Shown piece after piece: positions 45,544 through 54,452 of a DNA stretch of 64,000 nucleotides (within the stretch, counting starts at the first letter, position 1; each line of letters starts with the position of its first letter). The notes below the pieces were generated by a model. It did not search any database. It worked only from the letters and a program-made list of their open reading frames with translations, and was not told the origin of the DNA. Both the position numbers and the translations under genes were made by a program. Source of the stretch: Pontibacter sp. SGAir0037. Lineage in GTDB: Bacteria > Bacteroidota > Bacteroidia > Cytophagales > Hymenobacteraceae. The stretch is taken from the NCBI RefSeq assembly GCF_005491705.1, contig NZ_CP028092.1, forward strand, positions 3,596,001-3,660,000, read 5' to 3'.

Positions 45544-46434
45544 TCATGCCACAGCAGCATCTAAAGCATTAATTCTGGCAGCTACTTGCTGCATAAGCCA
45601 CATAGGCGTAGAAGTAGCACCGCATATACCCACTGAAGCGGCCTGCGCAAACCACTCTTCCTCCAGCTCTTCTTCATTTTCTACAAAAAAGCTGTTCGGG
45701 TTGTGTTGCTTGCAAACACTGAACAAAGCTTTGCCATTAGAGCTTTTCTTGCCGCTTACAAATATAATTACATCGTGCTCTACCGAAAACTTGGCCAGTT
45801 GAGGCTCCCTGTTCGATACCTGGCGGCAAATACTGTCATTAGCGTCAAATTCCGGCACCACCCCTCCCTGATTCGCCTCTTTCAAACGCTCTTCTATCAG
45901 CGATTTGATATGGTAAAATCCTTTGGTGCTCTTGGTGGTCTGGCTAAACAAGGTAACTGGCCGGGAGAAGTCTATCTTATCCAGATCTTCCTCTGTTGTA
46001 ACGATAATGGCCTCATCGCCTGTCTGCCCAACCAAACCAATAACCTCGGCATGCCCAACCTGGCCGTAAATCACGATTTGTCCGTTGTCTTTTTTATTAG
46101 AATCGTAGGCATGCTTTACACGGTTCTGCAGCTTCAGCACTACCGGACAAGAGGCATCTATCAGTTCAATATTATTCTCTAGAGCAGTTTTATAGGTTTC
46201 AGGCGGTTCTCCGTGTGCTCTGATTAGCACTTTGCAATCGCGCAGGTTTTTAAGTTGCTCACGATCTATGATCCGAAGGCCTTTCTCATAAAGCCGCTTT
46301 ACCTCCATGCTGTTGTGTACTATATCGCCCAGGCAGTAAAGCTCCTCACAGGTTTCCATTTCATCCTCTGCCATCTGAATAGCAAACTCAACGCCAAAAC
46401 AATAGCCTGAGTTTTTGTCTATGGTTACGTTCAT
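45544..46434 (-). CDS. ispH: 4-hydroxy-3-methylbut-2-enyl diphosphate reductase
   Basis: 296 residues. The three iron-sulfur cysteines are in place at 12 (SGYCFGVEFA), 96 (DASCPVVLK) and 203 (NDSICRQVSNRE). Other conserved spots: YCLGDIVHNSMEV, RAHGEPPETY, GQVGHAEVIG, VSGKKSSNGKALFSVC and GATSTPMWLM. Last step of the MEP pathway, giving IPP and DMAPP. Follows cmk by eight bases on the same strand, an operon. Confidence 0.98.
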   Translation of the reverse strand: MNVTIDKNSGYCFGVEFAIQMAEDEMETCEELYCLGDIVHNSMEVKRLYEKGLRIIDREQLKNLRDCKVLIRAHGEPPETYKTALENNIELIDASCPVVLKLQNRVKHAYDSNKKDNGQIVIYGQVGHAEVIGLVGQTGDEAIIVTTEEDLDKIDFSRPVTLFSQTTKSTKGFYHIKSLIEERLKEANQGGVVPEFDANDSICRQVSNREPQLAKFSVEHDVIIFVSGKKSSNGKALFSVCKQHNPNSFFVENEEELEEEWFAQAASVGICGATSTPMWLMQQVAARINALDAAVA

Positions 46435-46442
46435 ATTTTTCG

Positions 46443-47150
46443 TTAACCTCTTTCTTCAACAGATTGCTCTGTATTTATAATAGTGGATGCCACTGTATTT
46501 AAAACAAACTCCACCTGCTCATCAATGGTCATGTGAGATGTATCGAGCAGATGTGCATCTTCGGCCTGGCGCAGCGGGCTTTCCTCTCTGGTAGAGTCGA
46601 TCAGGTCGCGTTTTTGCAGGTTCTCCCTGATCTCATTTAAATTCACCAGTTGTTTTTTATCCAACAGCTCCTGCTGACGGCGCATGGCACGCGTTTCTAC
46701 ATCGGCACTCATAAAGATCTTTACTTCCGCATCCGGAAAAACAGCGGTGCCTATATCGCGCCCATCCATAACAACACCGCGCTTCTTGCCCATTTTCTGT
46801 TGCTGTGCCACCATAGCGCGGCGCACCTCCTTTACAACGCTCACCTCGCTTACCTGGTTCGAGATATACATCTTCCGGATTTCGTCCTCTACATTTAACC
46901 CGTTTAAGAACACTTCGTTTCTTTTTGATTTAGGGTTATAATGAAAGGTGATGTCGATATTATCGAGTGCATCCCGAACCTCTTTCGGATTGGTTAATGA
47001 AACATGTTGCTGAAGAAAATACAGGGTAACCGCTCTGTACATGGCTCCTGTGTCTATATATGCATATCCAAGTTCTGCAGCCACCAGCTTTGCAGTAGTA
47101 CTTTTACCGCATGAGGAGTAGCCGTCGATAGCGATCACGATCTTCTTCAT
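46443..47150 (-). CDS. cmk: (d)CMP kinase
   Basis: 235 residues. P-loop IDGYSSCGKSTTAK, YIDTGAMYRAVTLYFL, the CMP-binding insert (EVFLNGLNVEDEIRKMYISN, VSVVKEVRRAMVAQQQKMGK), GVVMDGRDIGTAVFPDAEVK and SADVETRAMRRQQEL. Phosphorylates CMP and dCMP in pyrimidine salvage. Sits between the small lipoprotein (17 bases upstream) and ispH (8 bases downstream), so co-transcription is likely. Confidence 0.98.
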   Translation of the reverse strand: MKKIVIAIDGYSSCGKSTTAKLVAAELGYAYIDTGAMYRAVTLYFLQQHVSLTNPKEVRDALDNIDITFHYNPKSKRNEVFLNGLNVEDEIRKMYISNQVSEVSVVKEVRRAMVAQQQKMGKKRGVVMDGRDIGTAVFPDAEVKIFMSADVETRAMRRQQELLDKKQLVNLNEIRENLQKRDLIDSTREESPLRQAEDAHLLDTSHMTIDEQVEFVLNTVASTIINTEQSVEERG

Positions 47151-47167
47151 AATAAGTAAATAGGAAA

Positions 47168-47323
47168 TTAATTAGAATCGCAAGGGCAAGGAGTTTTGCC
47201 GCGTTTGCTCTTCTTCATGTAAGCTGCCGTCTTTTTTTGCTGAGGTGTTTTAGCGGTACAACCGGCTAAAGAGCCAGCCGATAAAAAACTTGCCAATACC
47301 AAATATGAAATTATCTTTCTCAA
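47168..47323 (-). CDS. 51-residue lipoprotein, first gene of the cmk-ispH operon
   Basis: Frame from TTG 47323 to TAA 47168. The N-terminus is a compact signal peptide (RKIISYLVLASFLSAGSLAG) with a lipobox LAGC, then a Lys-rich, Cys-containing tail (PQQKKTAAYMKKSKRGKTPC and a final CPCDSN). No ATG is available in frame; a TATATTTG promoter element 18 bases upstream supports the TTG. Unknown function, but its signal peptide and its position 17 bases ahead of cmk argue it is real. Confidence 0.6.
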   Translation of the reverse strand: MRKIISYLVLASFLSAGSLAGCTAKTPQQKKTAAYMKKSKRGKTPCPCDSN

Positions 47324-47340
47324 AACGACTAAATTTGATG

Positions 47341-47348
47341 CAAATATA
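47341..47348 (-). promoter_or_regulatory. -7 promoter element for the lipoprotein-cmk-ispH operon
   Basis: Minus-strand TATATTTG matches TAnnTTTG exactly; the predicted start near 47334 leaves a leader of about 11 bases before the TTG at 47323. Confidence 0.55.
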
Positions 47349-47410
47349 AATTAATTTACGGGTAAGAGCTCCACATCCGGGCGATTTATCATAACAAACC
47401 ACCATAAAGT

Positions 47411-49042
47411 ATGCAGACAGACTTTGCCGTTAGTGGCCGCATCATCGATATCCACAACCAGGAAATCTTTGAAGGTACGGTTCAAGTTTCAAACGGAAGG
47501 ATAAAAAAAATAGTTCGTGAGGCTACCGATGCTACTCATTATATTTTACCGGGCTTTGTAGATGCCCACGTGCATGTAGAAAGCTCTATGCTGGTGCCAA
47601 GAGAATTTGCCAGGCTGGCTGTGGTACACGGTACGGTGGCTACCGTTTCCGACCCGCACGAAATCGGGAATGTGCTTGGCCTGAAAGGCGTTGAGTATAT
47701 GGTAGAGAACGGCAAAGAAGTGCCTTTTAAGTTTTACTTCGGCGCCCCTTCCTGTGTGCCGGCCACACCTTTCGAGACTGCAGGTGCTGAAATTACCGCA
47801 GCCGATATAGAGCAGCTTTTTAAGCGCGACGAAATAAAGTACCTGGCCGAGATGATGAACTGGCCCGGAGCACTCAACCGCGATCCTTCTGTAATGGAGA
47901 AAATAGAACTGGCCAGGCGGTATAACAAAGCTGTAGACGGGCATGCACCAGGTTTACGCGGCGAGCAGGCTGCCCAGTATGCCTCCGCTGGCATCACCAC
48001 CGACCACGAATGCTTTACAGCAGACGAGGCACTGGACAAGCTGGCAGCAGGCATGAAAATTTTGATACGCGAGGGAAGTGCCGCTAAAAACTTTGAAGCA
48101 CTCATCGGCTTACTTCCTTTGTACCCGAATGAAATGATGTTCTGTTCCGACGATAAACACCCCGATAACCTGGTGGAGGGGCATATTAATTTGCTGGTAA
48201 AGCGTGCCTTAAGCAAAGGCCATAACCTGTTCCAGGTGTTGCAGGCGGCATGCGTTAACCCTGTGCAGCACTACAAACTGGAAGTGGGCTTACTGCGTGA
48301 AAATGATGCTGCTGATTTTATCCTGGCTGATAATCTGGATAACTTTAATGTACAGGCTACTTACATTAACGGCGAGTTAGTAGCTGCAAATGGCGCTACC
48401 AGAATTGCATTCGGCCATAGCGAAGAAATTAACAACTTTCACACAGCGCCTAAACAGCCTGCACAGTTTCAGGTTTTAGCAGAAGAAGCAAACAGGATAA
48501 GGGTAATAGAAGCATTTGACGGGCAACTGATTACCAAAGAAGCCTGGGCAGCGCCAAAGGTAGAGAGCGGCAATATTGTGTCGGACACGTTGCAGGACGT
48601 ATTAAAGATAACGGTAGTTAACCGCTACCAGAACACAGCCCCTGCCGTTGCTTTTATAAAGAATACAGGGCTACAGCGTGGAGCTATTGCCTCCTCCGTA
48701 GGGCACGACTCCCATAATATTATTGCTGTTGGTGTAGATGATGAAAGTATCGCCAGGGCAGTAAACCTGATTATTGAAGCCAAAGGAGGTGTATCGGCTA
48801 TTGACGGAGAACAGGAACAACTGCTGCCCTTACCCGTAGCAGGCATTATGTCGGCTGCAGATGGCTATAAAGTTGCAGAAGCTTATTCTGCCATTGATAA
48901 AATGAGTAAGGAAATGGGCAGCAAACTGGTTTCGCCATTCATGACACTCTCATTCATGGCTCTTCTGGTGATTCCATCTCTCAAGCTAAGCGATAAAGGC
49001 TTGTTTAACGGTGATACGTTTGAGTTCGTACCAGTATATTAA
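47411..49042 (+). CDS. ade: Adenine deaminase
   Basis: 543 residues of the amidohydrolase family. Metal and substrate motifs: [61 protein letters not shown] and [15 protein letters not shown], then the C-terminal [20 protein letters not shown]. Converts adenine to hypoxanthine. The stop TAA (49040-49042) overlaps the first octamer of a repeat element, so the last residues may have been affected by its insertion, though the end ([10 protein letters not shown]) looks family-like. Confidence 0.97.
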   Translation: MQTDFAVSGRIIDIHNQEIFEGTVQVSNGRIKKIVREATDATHYILPGFVDAHVHVESSMLVPREFARLAVVHGTVATVSDPHEIGNVLGLKGVEYMVENGKEVPFKFYFGAPSCVPATPFETAGAEITAADIEQLFKRDEIKYLAEMMNWPGALNRDPSVMEKIELARRYNKAVDGHAPGLRGEQAAQYASAGITTDHECFTADEALDKLAAGMKILIREGSAAKNFEALIGLLPLYPNEMMFCSDDKHPDNLVEGHINLLVKRALSKGHNLFQVLQAACVNPVQHYKLEVGLLRENDAADFILADNLDNFNVQATYINGELVAANGATRIAFGHSEEINNFHTAPKQPAQFQVLAEEANRIRVIEAFDGQLITKEAWAAPKVESGNIVSDTLQDVLKITVVNRYQNTAPAVAFIKNTGLQRGAIASSVGHDSHNIIAVGVDDESIARAVNLIIEAKGGVSAIDGEQEQLLPLPVAGIMSAADGYKVAEAYSAIDKMSKEMGSKLVSPFMTLSFMALLVIPSLKLSDKGLFNGDTFEFVPVY

Positions 49043-49291
49043 TGTGCTAATTAGTTAATGTGTTAATTTGCTAATGTGGAAATCTAGAAATTTATGAACG
49101 AGAAGATAACGTTCAAGTGGTAGCTACTTCTTTAGACTTTAAGAAAACACTATACCTTTTTGAAGCCATTAGGAATGATAAAGAATATATAAAAAAGATG
49201 GTCCCAATTTTCTAATCATCAATATTTCAATTTTTACATCTTCCTATCTCCACATTAGCACATTAACTCATTAGCACATTAACTCATTAAT
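49038..49291 (+). repeat. Element bounded by inverted five-octamer arrays
   Basis: Left arm 49038-49079 and right arm 49250-49291 are 42 bases each and 35/42 complementary. Each arm is a single base plus five tandem octamers of the type YTAATKWG plus G. The interior (49080-49249) is 170 bases and carries an orphan open frame (49075-49215, no usable start). The left arm includes the ade stop codon; the right arm ends six bases before the TTG of the next gene. Confidence 0.75.
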
Positions 49292-49297
49292 AATCTT

Positions 49298-50143
49298 TTG
49301 GAAGGAATCCTGATATTTCTGGTAGGTATAATAGTAAGCGCTTTCGGTACGATCATCGGGTTTGGAGGGGGCGTATTTATGGTACCTATTCTGATTATCT
49401 TTTTCCGGTTTAACATTGAAACGGCCATTGGCACTACTATGTCGGCTATGGTACCGGGAGCTATAGTGGCATCTTTGTTTAATTTCCGCGACAAAAGCAT
49501 CGATTATCTAGTGGGTACGCTTATCCAGCTTCCGGCTGTGGCTGGGACCATAGTAGGTGCTTTCCTGGTTGCCTCCCTGCCGGTATCGGAACTACAATTA
49601 GCTTTTGCGCTCTTTGTGCTTGCAGTAGGCATCTATATGTTTTCTTCCAGAAGCCAGAAAGTAAGGGTGCGCCATACAGGCATTATGTACCGGATGCGGC
49701 GTGCTCCCACTTCCTTTATCAGGAAAAACAAAGCCAAGCAGATGGCTTACCGTCTTAATGCCGGGTTGGTAACTATTTTCGGATTTGGATCGGGCGTTAT
49801 GGCCGGGCTGTTTGGCATTGGAGGCGGGTTCATTCAAACTCCTATCATGATCAAGCTCTTCCGAATCCCTTACCAGATTGCCACTTCAACTTCTCTTTTT
49901 ATATTGGTTATTACCAGTTGTACGGGACTGTTGAGCCACTACCTGCTCGGCAATGTGCACTGGAATCGTAGCCTGCCTTTGATTGCTGGCTTTGCTTTAG
50001 GGGCACTGGCAGGTAACCTTTTTAAGAAGAACAGACCTCCCATTCAGAATATCGAAAAACTGATCGGGATAGGTTTGTTTCTGGCAGGTATAGGTGTTAT
50101 CCTGAACCTGATTATAAAAGCTAACTTCGGTTTCTCTTTCTGA
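49298..50143 (+). CDS. Sulfite exporter TauE/SafE family protein
   Basis: 281 residues with about eight membrane helices in two repeats, each starting with a GIGGGF-type signature: GTIIGFGGGVFMVPILIIFF and VMAGLFGIGGGFIQTPIMIK. A soluble basic loop (SQKVRVRHTGIMYRMRRAPT) separates the halves. The family exports organosulfur or sulfite anions; substrate here unknown. Starts with TTG at 49298 (MEGILIFLVGIIVSAFG), only six bases after the octamer element. Confidence 0.93.
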   Translation: MEGILIFLVGIIVSAFGTIIGFGGGVFMVPILIIFFRFNIETAIGTTMSAMVPGAIVASLFNFRDKSIDYLVGTLIQLPAVAGTIVGAFLVASLPVSELQLAFALFVLAVGIYMFSSRSQKVRVRHTGIMYRMRRAPTSFIRKNKAKQMAYRLNAGLVTIFGFGSGVMAGLFGIGGGFIQTPIMIKLFRIPYQIATSTSLFILVITSCTGLLSHYLLGNVHWNRSLPLIAGFALGALAGNLFKKNRPPIQNIEKLIGIGLFLAGIGVILNLIIKANFGFSF

Positions 50144-50179
50144 TTGCCGTTCAAGCGCACCAGGCATGCTGTATAAATG

Positions 50180-50224
50180 AAAGAGAGCAGGCGTAAAGCT
50201 TCTGCCTCACTACCTGCTCTCTTC
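50180..50224. terminator. Terminator between convergent TauE and response-regulator genes
   Basis: AAAGAGAGCAGG / CCTGCTCTCTT stem with a ~20-base loop that itself pairs weakly. Confidence 0.75.
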
Positions 50225-50245
50225 TGATAGCCTCCCTCTGTTCGA

Positions 50246-50683
50246 TTATGCTTCTTCTGGTTTATCTTTAAAGTATTTATCCAGCAGCGCACTTACTTTC
50301 TCAACCGTAAGCGGCTTTGTTATATACTCGGCTACATACTTTTTGGCACTCTCTGTATCCTGCGGGTGCGTAGAAGTGGTAAGCACTGTCATAATAATCC
50401 TGCTGCGGAATTCCTTGCCTAACCTTTCATACAAATCAAGCATTTCAAACCCGTCCATTACAGGCATATTGATATCCAGAAATATTAGTTCCGGCTGAAA
50501 ATATTCTTTACTGGTACGCTCGTAATTATTATTACTTACATTGTATAAGTAATCGAAAGCCTGCTTACCATTCACGAAAGTGCGTATATTATCTGTCACC
50601 TGCATCCTGTCGAGCAGGCGCTGGTTTAGAAAATTAGTAGTATCATCATCATCAATGAGTAATACACCCGTTAGTTTTTTCAT
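50246..50683 (-). CDS. Single-domain response regulator
   Basis: 145 residues, receiver domain only: acidic pair LLIDDDDTT, phosphoacceptor LIFLDINMPVMDGFEM (Asp 70), VLTTSTHPQDTESAKK, and conserved Lys in YITKPLTVEKV. No DNA-binding output, so it acts by protein contact or as a phosphate sink. Kinase partner not in the window. A 10-bp inverted repeat lies 52-83 bases upstream of the start. Confidence 0.95.
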   Translation of the reverse strand: MKKLTGVLLIDDDDTTNFLNQRLLDRMQVTDNIRTFVNGKQAFDYLYNVSNNNYERTSKEYFQPELIFLDINMPVMDGFEMLDLYERLGKEFRSRIIMTVLTTSTHPQDTESAKKYVAEYITKPLTVEKVSALLDKYFKDKPEEA

Positions 50684-51055
50684 TCTGATAATTTAGCTCA
50701 AATTCTTCCTGATGTTTACACGGAAAAAGACTGATGAAGTTTAACCTTAGTTTAATTTAAACTTCACATTGCAGTAACTTGAAAAACAGATTGCAAGATC
50801 CCTGCATATGATGTATTCCGTTGCTAAACGCACTGCTACTTTGTGTCGTGTATACCTTCACATGTACACCTATTTCTTAGCGGCTAATTGCAAAACTAGA
50901 TAATCTTAGGCAATAATGGTATACTTAATTTAAAACTGGTAGTCTGGCAGCTACACGAAAAGTGCAATAATCATCTTCAATATACAAGAAAAACCTTTTT
51001 TTAACTATAAGTGCAAATCTTAAGAAAATAAAAAAAGTAATTATTAATAAACAAA
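50684..51055. other. Intergenic region upstream of the response regulator
   Basis: About 370 AT-rich bases with no gene. The left part holds the interrupted palindrome at 50735-50766; the right part carries poly-A-rich sequence leading into the terminator of the PLP-enzyme gene. Confidence 0.6.
50735..50766. promoter_or_regulatory. Interrupted palindrome upstream of the response regulator
   Basis: TGAAGTTTAA (50735-50744), 12-base spacer, TTAAACTTCA (50757-50766): perfect 10-bp dyad, in the promoter region of the response-regulator gene. It looks like an operator for a dimeric regulator; the regulator is unknown. Confidence 0.45.
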
Positions 51056-51086
51056 AAAGAAGCCCAAACTGAGTTTAGGCTTCTTT
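51056..51086 (-). terminator. Terminator of the cystathionine beta-synthase-like gene
   Basis: AAAGAAGCCCAAACT (51056-51070) pairs with AGTTTAGGCTTCTTT (51072-51086) with one G:U-type mismatch; on the minus strand followed by a T-rich tract. Confidence 0.8.
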
Positions 51087-51108
51087 AAATACCAGGCTCG
51101 TTTTAAGC

Positions 51109-52092
51109 TTAGTCTATATATCCCTGCGATCGCATCCAGTCGTCGTTATAGATTTTGGCCAGATAACGGGTGCCATGGTCAGGTAACAGCACTACCAGCA
51201 CATCCTTCTCCGTAAGATGTTCTTTGGCGTATTCCAACGCTCCGTACACAGCTGTCCCGGCAGACCAGCCCACGAACAAACCTTCTTCTTTCGCCAGCCT
51301 CCTGGTCATTAAAGCGCCATCTTTATCAGTTACTTTAATGAACTGGTCTATCAGGTCGAAGTCTACGTTCTTCGGCAGGATATCTTCACCTATACCTTCT
51401 GTGGCATACGGATAAATTTCTTTCTCATCGAAAATGCCTGTTTCTTTATACTTCTTAAAGACAGAGCCATAGGTATCAATACCAACAGTAATCAGGCCTG
51501 GGTTCTGCTCCTTCAGGTATTTGGAAATACCCGATACCGTTCCGCCTGTTCCTACACCTGTCACAAAATGAGTTATCTGACCTGCTGTCTGCTCCCATAT
51601 CTCAGGACCGGTACTTTCGTAGTGGGCTGCCGTGTTTGACAAGTTGTCGTATTGGTTCGGGTAAAATGAATTAGGGATTTCTTCGTTCAGGCGTTTTGCC
51701 ACAGAATAGTAAGAATCAGGGTGTGTCGGCGCTACATTGGTAGGGCAAACCATGACCTCGGCCCCTACCGATTTCAGTATATTTATCTTCTCCTGGCTCT
51801 GCTTATCCGACATCGTAAAAATACACCTGTAGCCTTTGGCAATTGCTGCCAGGGCAAGCCCCATACCAGTATTACCGGATGTCCCTTCTATAATGGTGCC
51901 TCCCGGTTTAAGTATGCCCGCTTTCTCAGCATCTTCAATCATTCTGATAGCCATACGATCTTTAACCGAGTTTCCAGGGTTAAAGTATTCTACTTTAGCC
52001 AATACCGTAGCTTTAACGCCTTCTGTCACTTTGTTTAATTTAACTAAAGGCGTGTTACCGATTGCTTCGGTTATACTGTTAAGATACTTCAT
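51109..52092 (-). CDS. PLP-dependent cysteine synthase/cystathionine beta-synthase-like enzyme
   Basis: 327 residues from ATG 52092. PLP Lys in NPGNSVKDRMAI, GTSGNTGMGLALAAIAKGY, and the phosphate loop GVGTGGTVSG. The block SYYSVAKRLNEEIPNSFYPN...YDNLSN and the C-terminal TRYLAKIYNDDWMRSQGYID are more like cystathionine beta-synthase than CysK; no C-terminal CBS domains are present, so this is the catalytic core alone. It may make cysteine from O-acetylserine or cystathionine from serine and homocysteine. ATG 52119 adds a non-family leader. Confidence 0.93.
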   Translation of the reverse strand: MKYLNSITEAIGNTPLVKLNKVTEGVKATVLAKVEYFNPGNSVKDRMAIRMIEDAEKAGILKPGGTIIEGTSGNTGMGLALAAIAKGYRCIFTMSDKQSQEKINILKSVGAEVMVCPTNVAPTHPDSYYSVAKRLNEEIPNSFYPNQYDNLSNTAAHYESTGPEIWEQTAGQITHFVTGVGTGGTVSGISKYLKEQNPGLITVGIDTYGSVFKKYKETGIFDEKEIYPYATEGIGEDILPKNVDFDLIDQFIKVTDKDGALMTRRLAKEEGLFVGWSAGTAVYGALEYAKEHLTEKDVLVVLLPDHGTRYLAKIYNDDWMRSQGYID

Positions 52093-52261
52093 CTGAATGC
52101 TTGTTGTGGTCGCGTGCAAAGGTATAAAATTTAAATTGTTATTAATGACTGGCTACTCGCTTATCAGCTTTTACGCAAGAGCGGTGTAATTATCAATTTA
52201 AACAACCATTTATAATTGAGTGTAGTTCCTAATGAGAGGCTACATAAGATGCAAGTATTTT

Positions 52262-52292
52262 TTTGCATGCCCCACAAAAAAGCCTATTTTTG
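52262..52292 (+). promoter_or_regulatory. Promoter of sucD
   Basis: TTTG (52262-52265), 19-base spacer, TATTTTTG (52285-52292): a full Bacteroidota promoter. Predicted start near 52299, leader about 42 bases. Confidence 0.75.
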
Positions 52293-52340
52293 CACAACCT
52301 TATAGTTAGACCGTCTATACATCAACTAAATAAGATACAC

Positions 52341-53231
52341 ATGAGTGTTTTAGTAAATAAAGATTCTAAAGTGATCGTGCAGGGCTTCACTGGTACTGAA
52401 GGTTCTTTCCACGCACAGCAAATGATTGAGTACGGCACAAACGTAGTAGGTGGCGTAACTCCGGGTAAAGGAGGTTCTACTCACTTAGACCGTCCTGTTT
52501 TTAACACAGTTGCTGATGCTGTTAAAGAGACTGGCGCTGATGTAACTATCATCTTCGTTCCACCAGCTTTCGCTGCCGATGCCATTATGGAAGCTGCTGA
52601 TGCCGGCATAAAAGTGATAGTGGCTATTACAGAAGGTATTCCTGTAAAAGACATGGTACAGGCGAAGAACTACCTTAAAAATAAAGCTGTAACGCTGATT
52701 GGTCCTAACTGCCCGGGTGTCATTACGCCAGGTGAAGCGAAAGTTGGTATCATGCCAGGCTTCGTTTTCAAACCAGGCCGCATTGGCATCGTTTCTAAAT
52801 CTGGTACGCTTACTTATGAAGCTGCCGACCAAATTGTAAAAGCTGGCTTAGGCATTTCTACTGCAATAGGTATCGGTGGTGACCCGATTATCGGAACTCC
52901 TACTAAGAATGCAGTAGAACTGTTGATGGAAGACCCTGAAACAGATGCAATAGTAATGATCGGTGAGATTGGTGGTAACTACGAAGCAATGGCTTCTAAA
53001 TACATCCAGGAAACTGGCAACAAGAAACCAGTAGTAGGTTTTATAGCCGGACAAACTGCTCCTGCTGGTCGTCGTATGGGCCATGCTGGTGCTATTGTGG
53101 GTGGTGCTGACGATACAGCTGCTGCTAAAATGAAAATCATGCGTGAGTGTGGCATTAACGTAGTAGAGTCTCCGGCTGAAATCGGCGACGCGATGGTAAA
53201 GGCTTTACAGGAAGCTGGTATTTCTGCGTAA
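52341..53231 (+). CDS. sucD: Succinate--CoA ligase subunit alpha
   Basis: 296 residues from ATG 52341 ([20 protein letters not shown]). N-terminal CoA-binding Rossmann domain ([20 protein letters not shown]), a [20 protein letters not shown] loop, and the C-terminal ligase domain with phospho-His motif [20 protein letters not shown]. Makes succinyl-CoA with SucC in the TCA cycle; sucC is not in the window. Own promoter and terminator. Confidence 0.99.
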   Translation: MSVLVNKDSKVIVQGFTGTEGSFHAQQMIEYGTNVVGGVTPGKGGSTHLDRPVFNTVADAVKETGADVTIIFVPPAFAADAIMEAADAGIKVIVAITEGIPVKDMVQAKNYLKNKAVTLIGPNCPGVITPGEAKVGIMPGFVFKPGRIGIVSKSGTLTYEAADQIVKAGLGISTAIGIGGDPIIGTPTKNAVELLMEDPETDAIVMIGEIGGNYEAMASKYIQETGNKKPVVGFIAGQTAPAGRRMGHAGAIVGGADDTAAAKMKIMRECGINVVESPAEIGDAMVKALQEAGISA

Positions 53232-53251
53232 GCAGGGCTCACATTTATAAT

Positions 53252-53297
53252 AAACAGCGGCGGGCTACCTGGATCAGGTAGCCCGCCGCTGTTTTAT
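53252..53297 (+). terminator. Terminator of sucD
   Basis: 20-bp perfect stem (53252-53271 with 53275-53294), three-base loop, then T-rich. Confidence 0.93.
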
Positions 53298-53361
53298 GGG
53301 CAGAAACTTGTTTACAGGAGACGCAACTCAAGATTTTCATCCTGTTATTTTCAGTTGCTTT

Positions 53362-54306
53362 CTATTTTATCTCCACAACCGCTTCTTTCTCCCGTTCCCT
53401 CACTTGCTTGGGCAGGGCAGCCACAATTTCTTTATGCAGTGCCTCGATCAGCTTCTTTTTAAGGAAGCTGCGGTGCACCACCAGGCTAACCTCCCGTAGT
53501 GGCTGCGGCTCTTCAAATATCCGCACCAACTGGCGCTTGTCTTCCGGCATATCCAGTACCGATAGCTCAGGCAGCAGCGTGTACCCATGTTGTGTTTCCA
53601 CAATCCTTTTAAGTGTTTCCAACGAACCGCTCTTATAGTCGAAATGCCCGCCAGAGGCAGCGATAGAATTAACGCCCCGGTTGCAGATATTGAGCACCTG
53701 GCTCCTGAAACAATGGCCTTCGTTCAGCACCCACATCTCATCCAGGCTCAAATCCTGGGGAGAGATTGTATTCCTGTTTGCCAGCGGATGCTCCGGGTGT
53801 ACATAAGCCACAAAACTTTCGTAGAACATCGGGAGCTCTTTAATACTTTTATCCTCCAAAGGTGTTACCAGCAGCCCTACATCCAGCAGTTCATGGTTCA
53901 GCTTTTCTACAATCTGGTTGGTAAGCATCTCCTGCACCACAACCCGCACCTGCGGGTACTTCTGAATGAAACCTGTTATAAAAAGAGGTATCAGGTAAGG
54001 GGCTAAGGTAGGAATAACGCCTATACGAAGTTCCCCTGCCAGATCCTGCTTCTGATTCTGCACAATCTCCTGTAGCTTTTTAGACTCTGCCACCACAATA
54101 CGAGCCTGGGCAATAACCTCTTTCCCAATTTCGGTAGGGCGCACAGGCACTCTGCTTCTGTCGAATAGTTGCACGCCAAGTTCTTCTTCTAATTTCTGAA
54201 GCTGCATGCTTAATGTTGGCTGCGTTACGAAGCAATGATCTGCCGCTGTGGCAAAATGTCGGTGCGTGTCCACTGCCAATAAGTACTCAAGCTGCACAAG
54301 TGTCAT
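53362..54306 (-). CDS. oxyR: Hydrogen peroxide-responsive LysR regulator OxyR
   Basis: 314 residues. N-terminal winged helix (LEYLLAVDTHRHFATAADHC, TQPTLSMQLQKLEEELGVQL) and LysR effector domain. The redox cysteines are at positions 199 and 208 in NEGHCFRSQVLNICNR, the same numbering and eight-residue spacing as in E. coli OxyR. Activates peroxide defence on disulfide formation. Divergent from dps; a matching binding site lies between the two genes. Confidence 0.97.
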   Translation of the reverse strand: MTLVQLEYLLAVDTHRHFATAADHCFVTQPTLSMQLQKLEEELGVQLFDRSRVPVRPTEIGKEVIAQARIVVAESKKLQEIVQNQKQDLAGELRIGVIPTLAPYLIPLFITGFIQKYPQVRVVVQEMLTNQIVEKLNHELLDVGLLVTPLEDKSIKELPMFYESFVAYVHPEHPLANRNTISPQDLSLDEMWVLNEGHCFRSQVLNICNRGVNSIAASGGHFDYKSGSLETLKRIVETQHGYTLLPELSVLDMPEDKRQLVRIFEEPQPLREVSLVVHRSFLKKKLIEALHKEIVAALPKQVREREKEAVVEIK

Positions 54307-54385
54307 ATAGCAATAATTAAGAATATATATTTTTTAATAAACTGAAAGCAACAAAATGATTGAATCCGCCTCATTCTTCAAAGTT

Positions 54386-54400
54386 ATAGATTATAACTAT
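54386..54400. promoter_or_regulatory. OxyR-type binding half-site (ATAGntnnnanCTAT)
   Basis: ATAGATTATAACTAT fits the classical OxyR tetranucleotide pair consensus exactly, within AGTTATA-GAT-TATAACT. A second half-site in helical register is weak (ATAA...CAAT at 54407-54421). It lies about 60-75 bases upstream of the predicted dps start and 80-95 from the oxyR start codon, fitting activation of dps. Confidence 0.65.
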
Positions 54401-54420
54401 AAAGTCATAAGCAAAATCAA

Positions 54421-54452
54421 TTTGAATGATACCCCTTTTAGCATGACATTTG
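54421..54452 (+). promoter_or_regulatory. Promoter of dps
   Basis: TTTG (54421-54424), 20-base spacer, GACATTTG (54445-54452) with one mismatch from TAnnTTTG. Predicted transcript start near 54459, 31 bases before the ATG. Confidence 0.6.
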
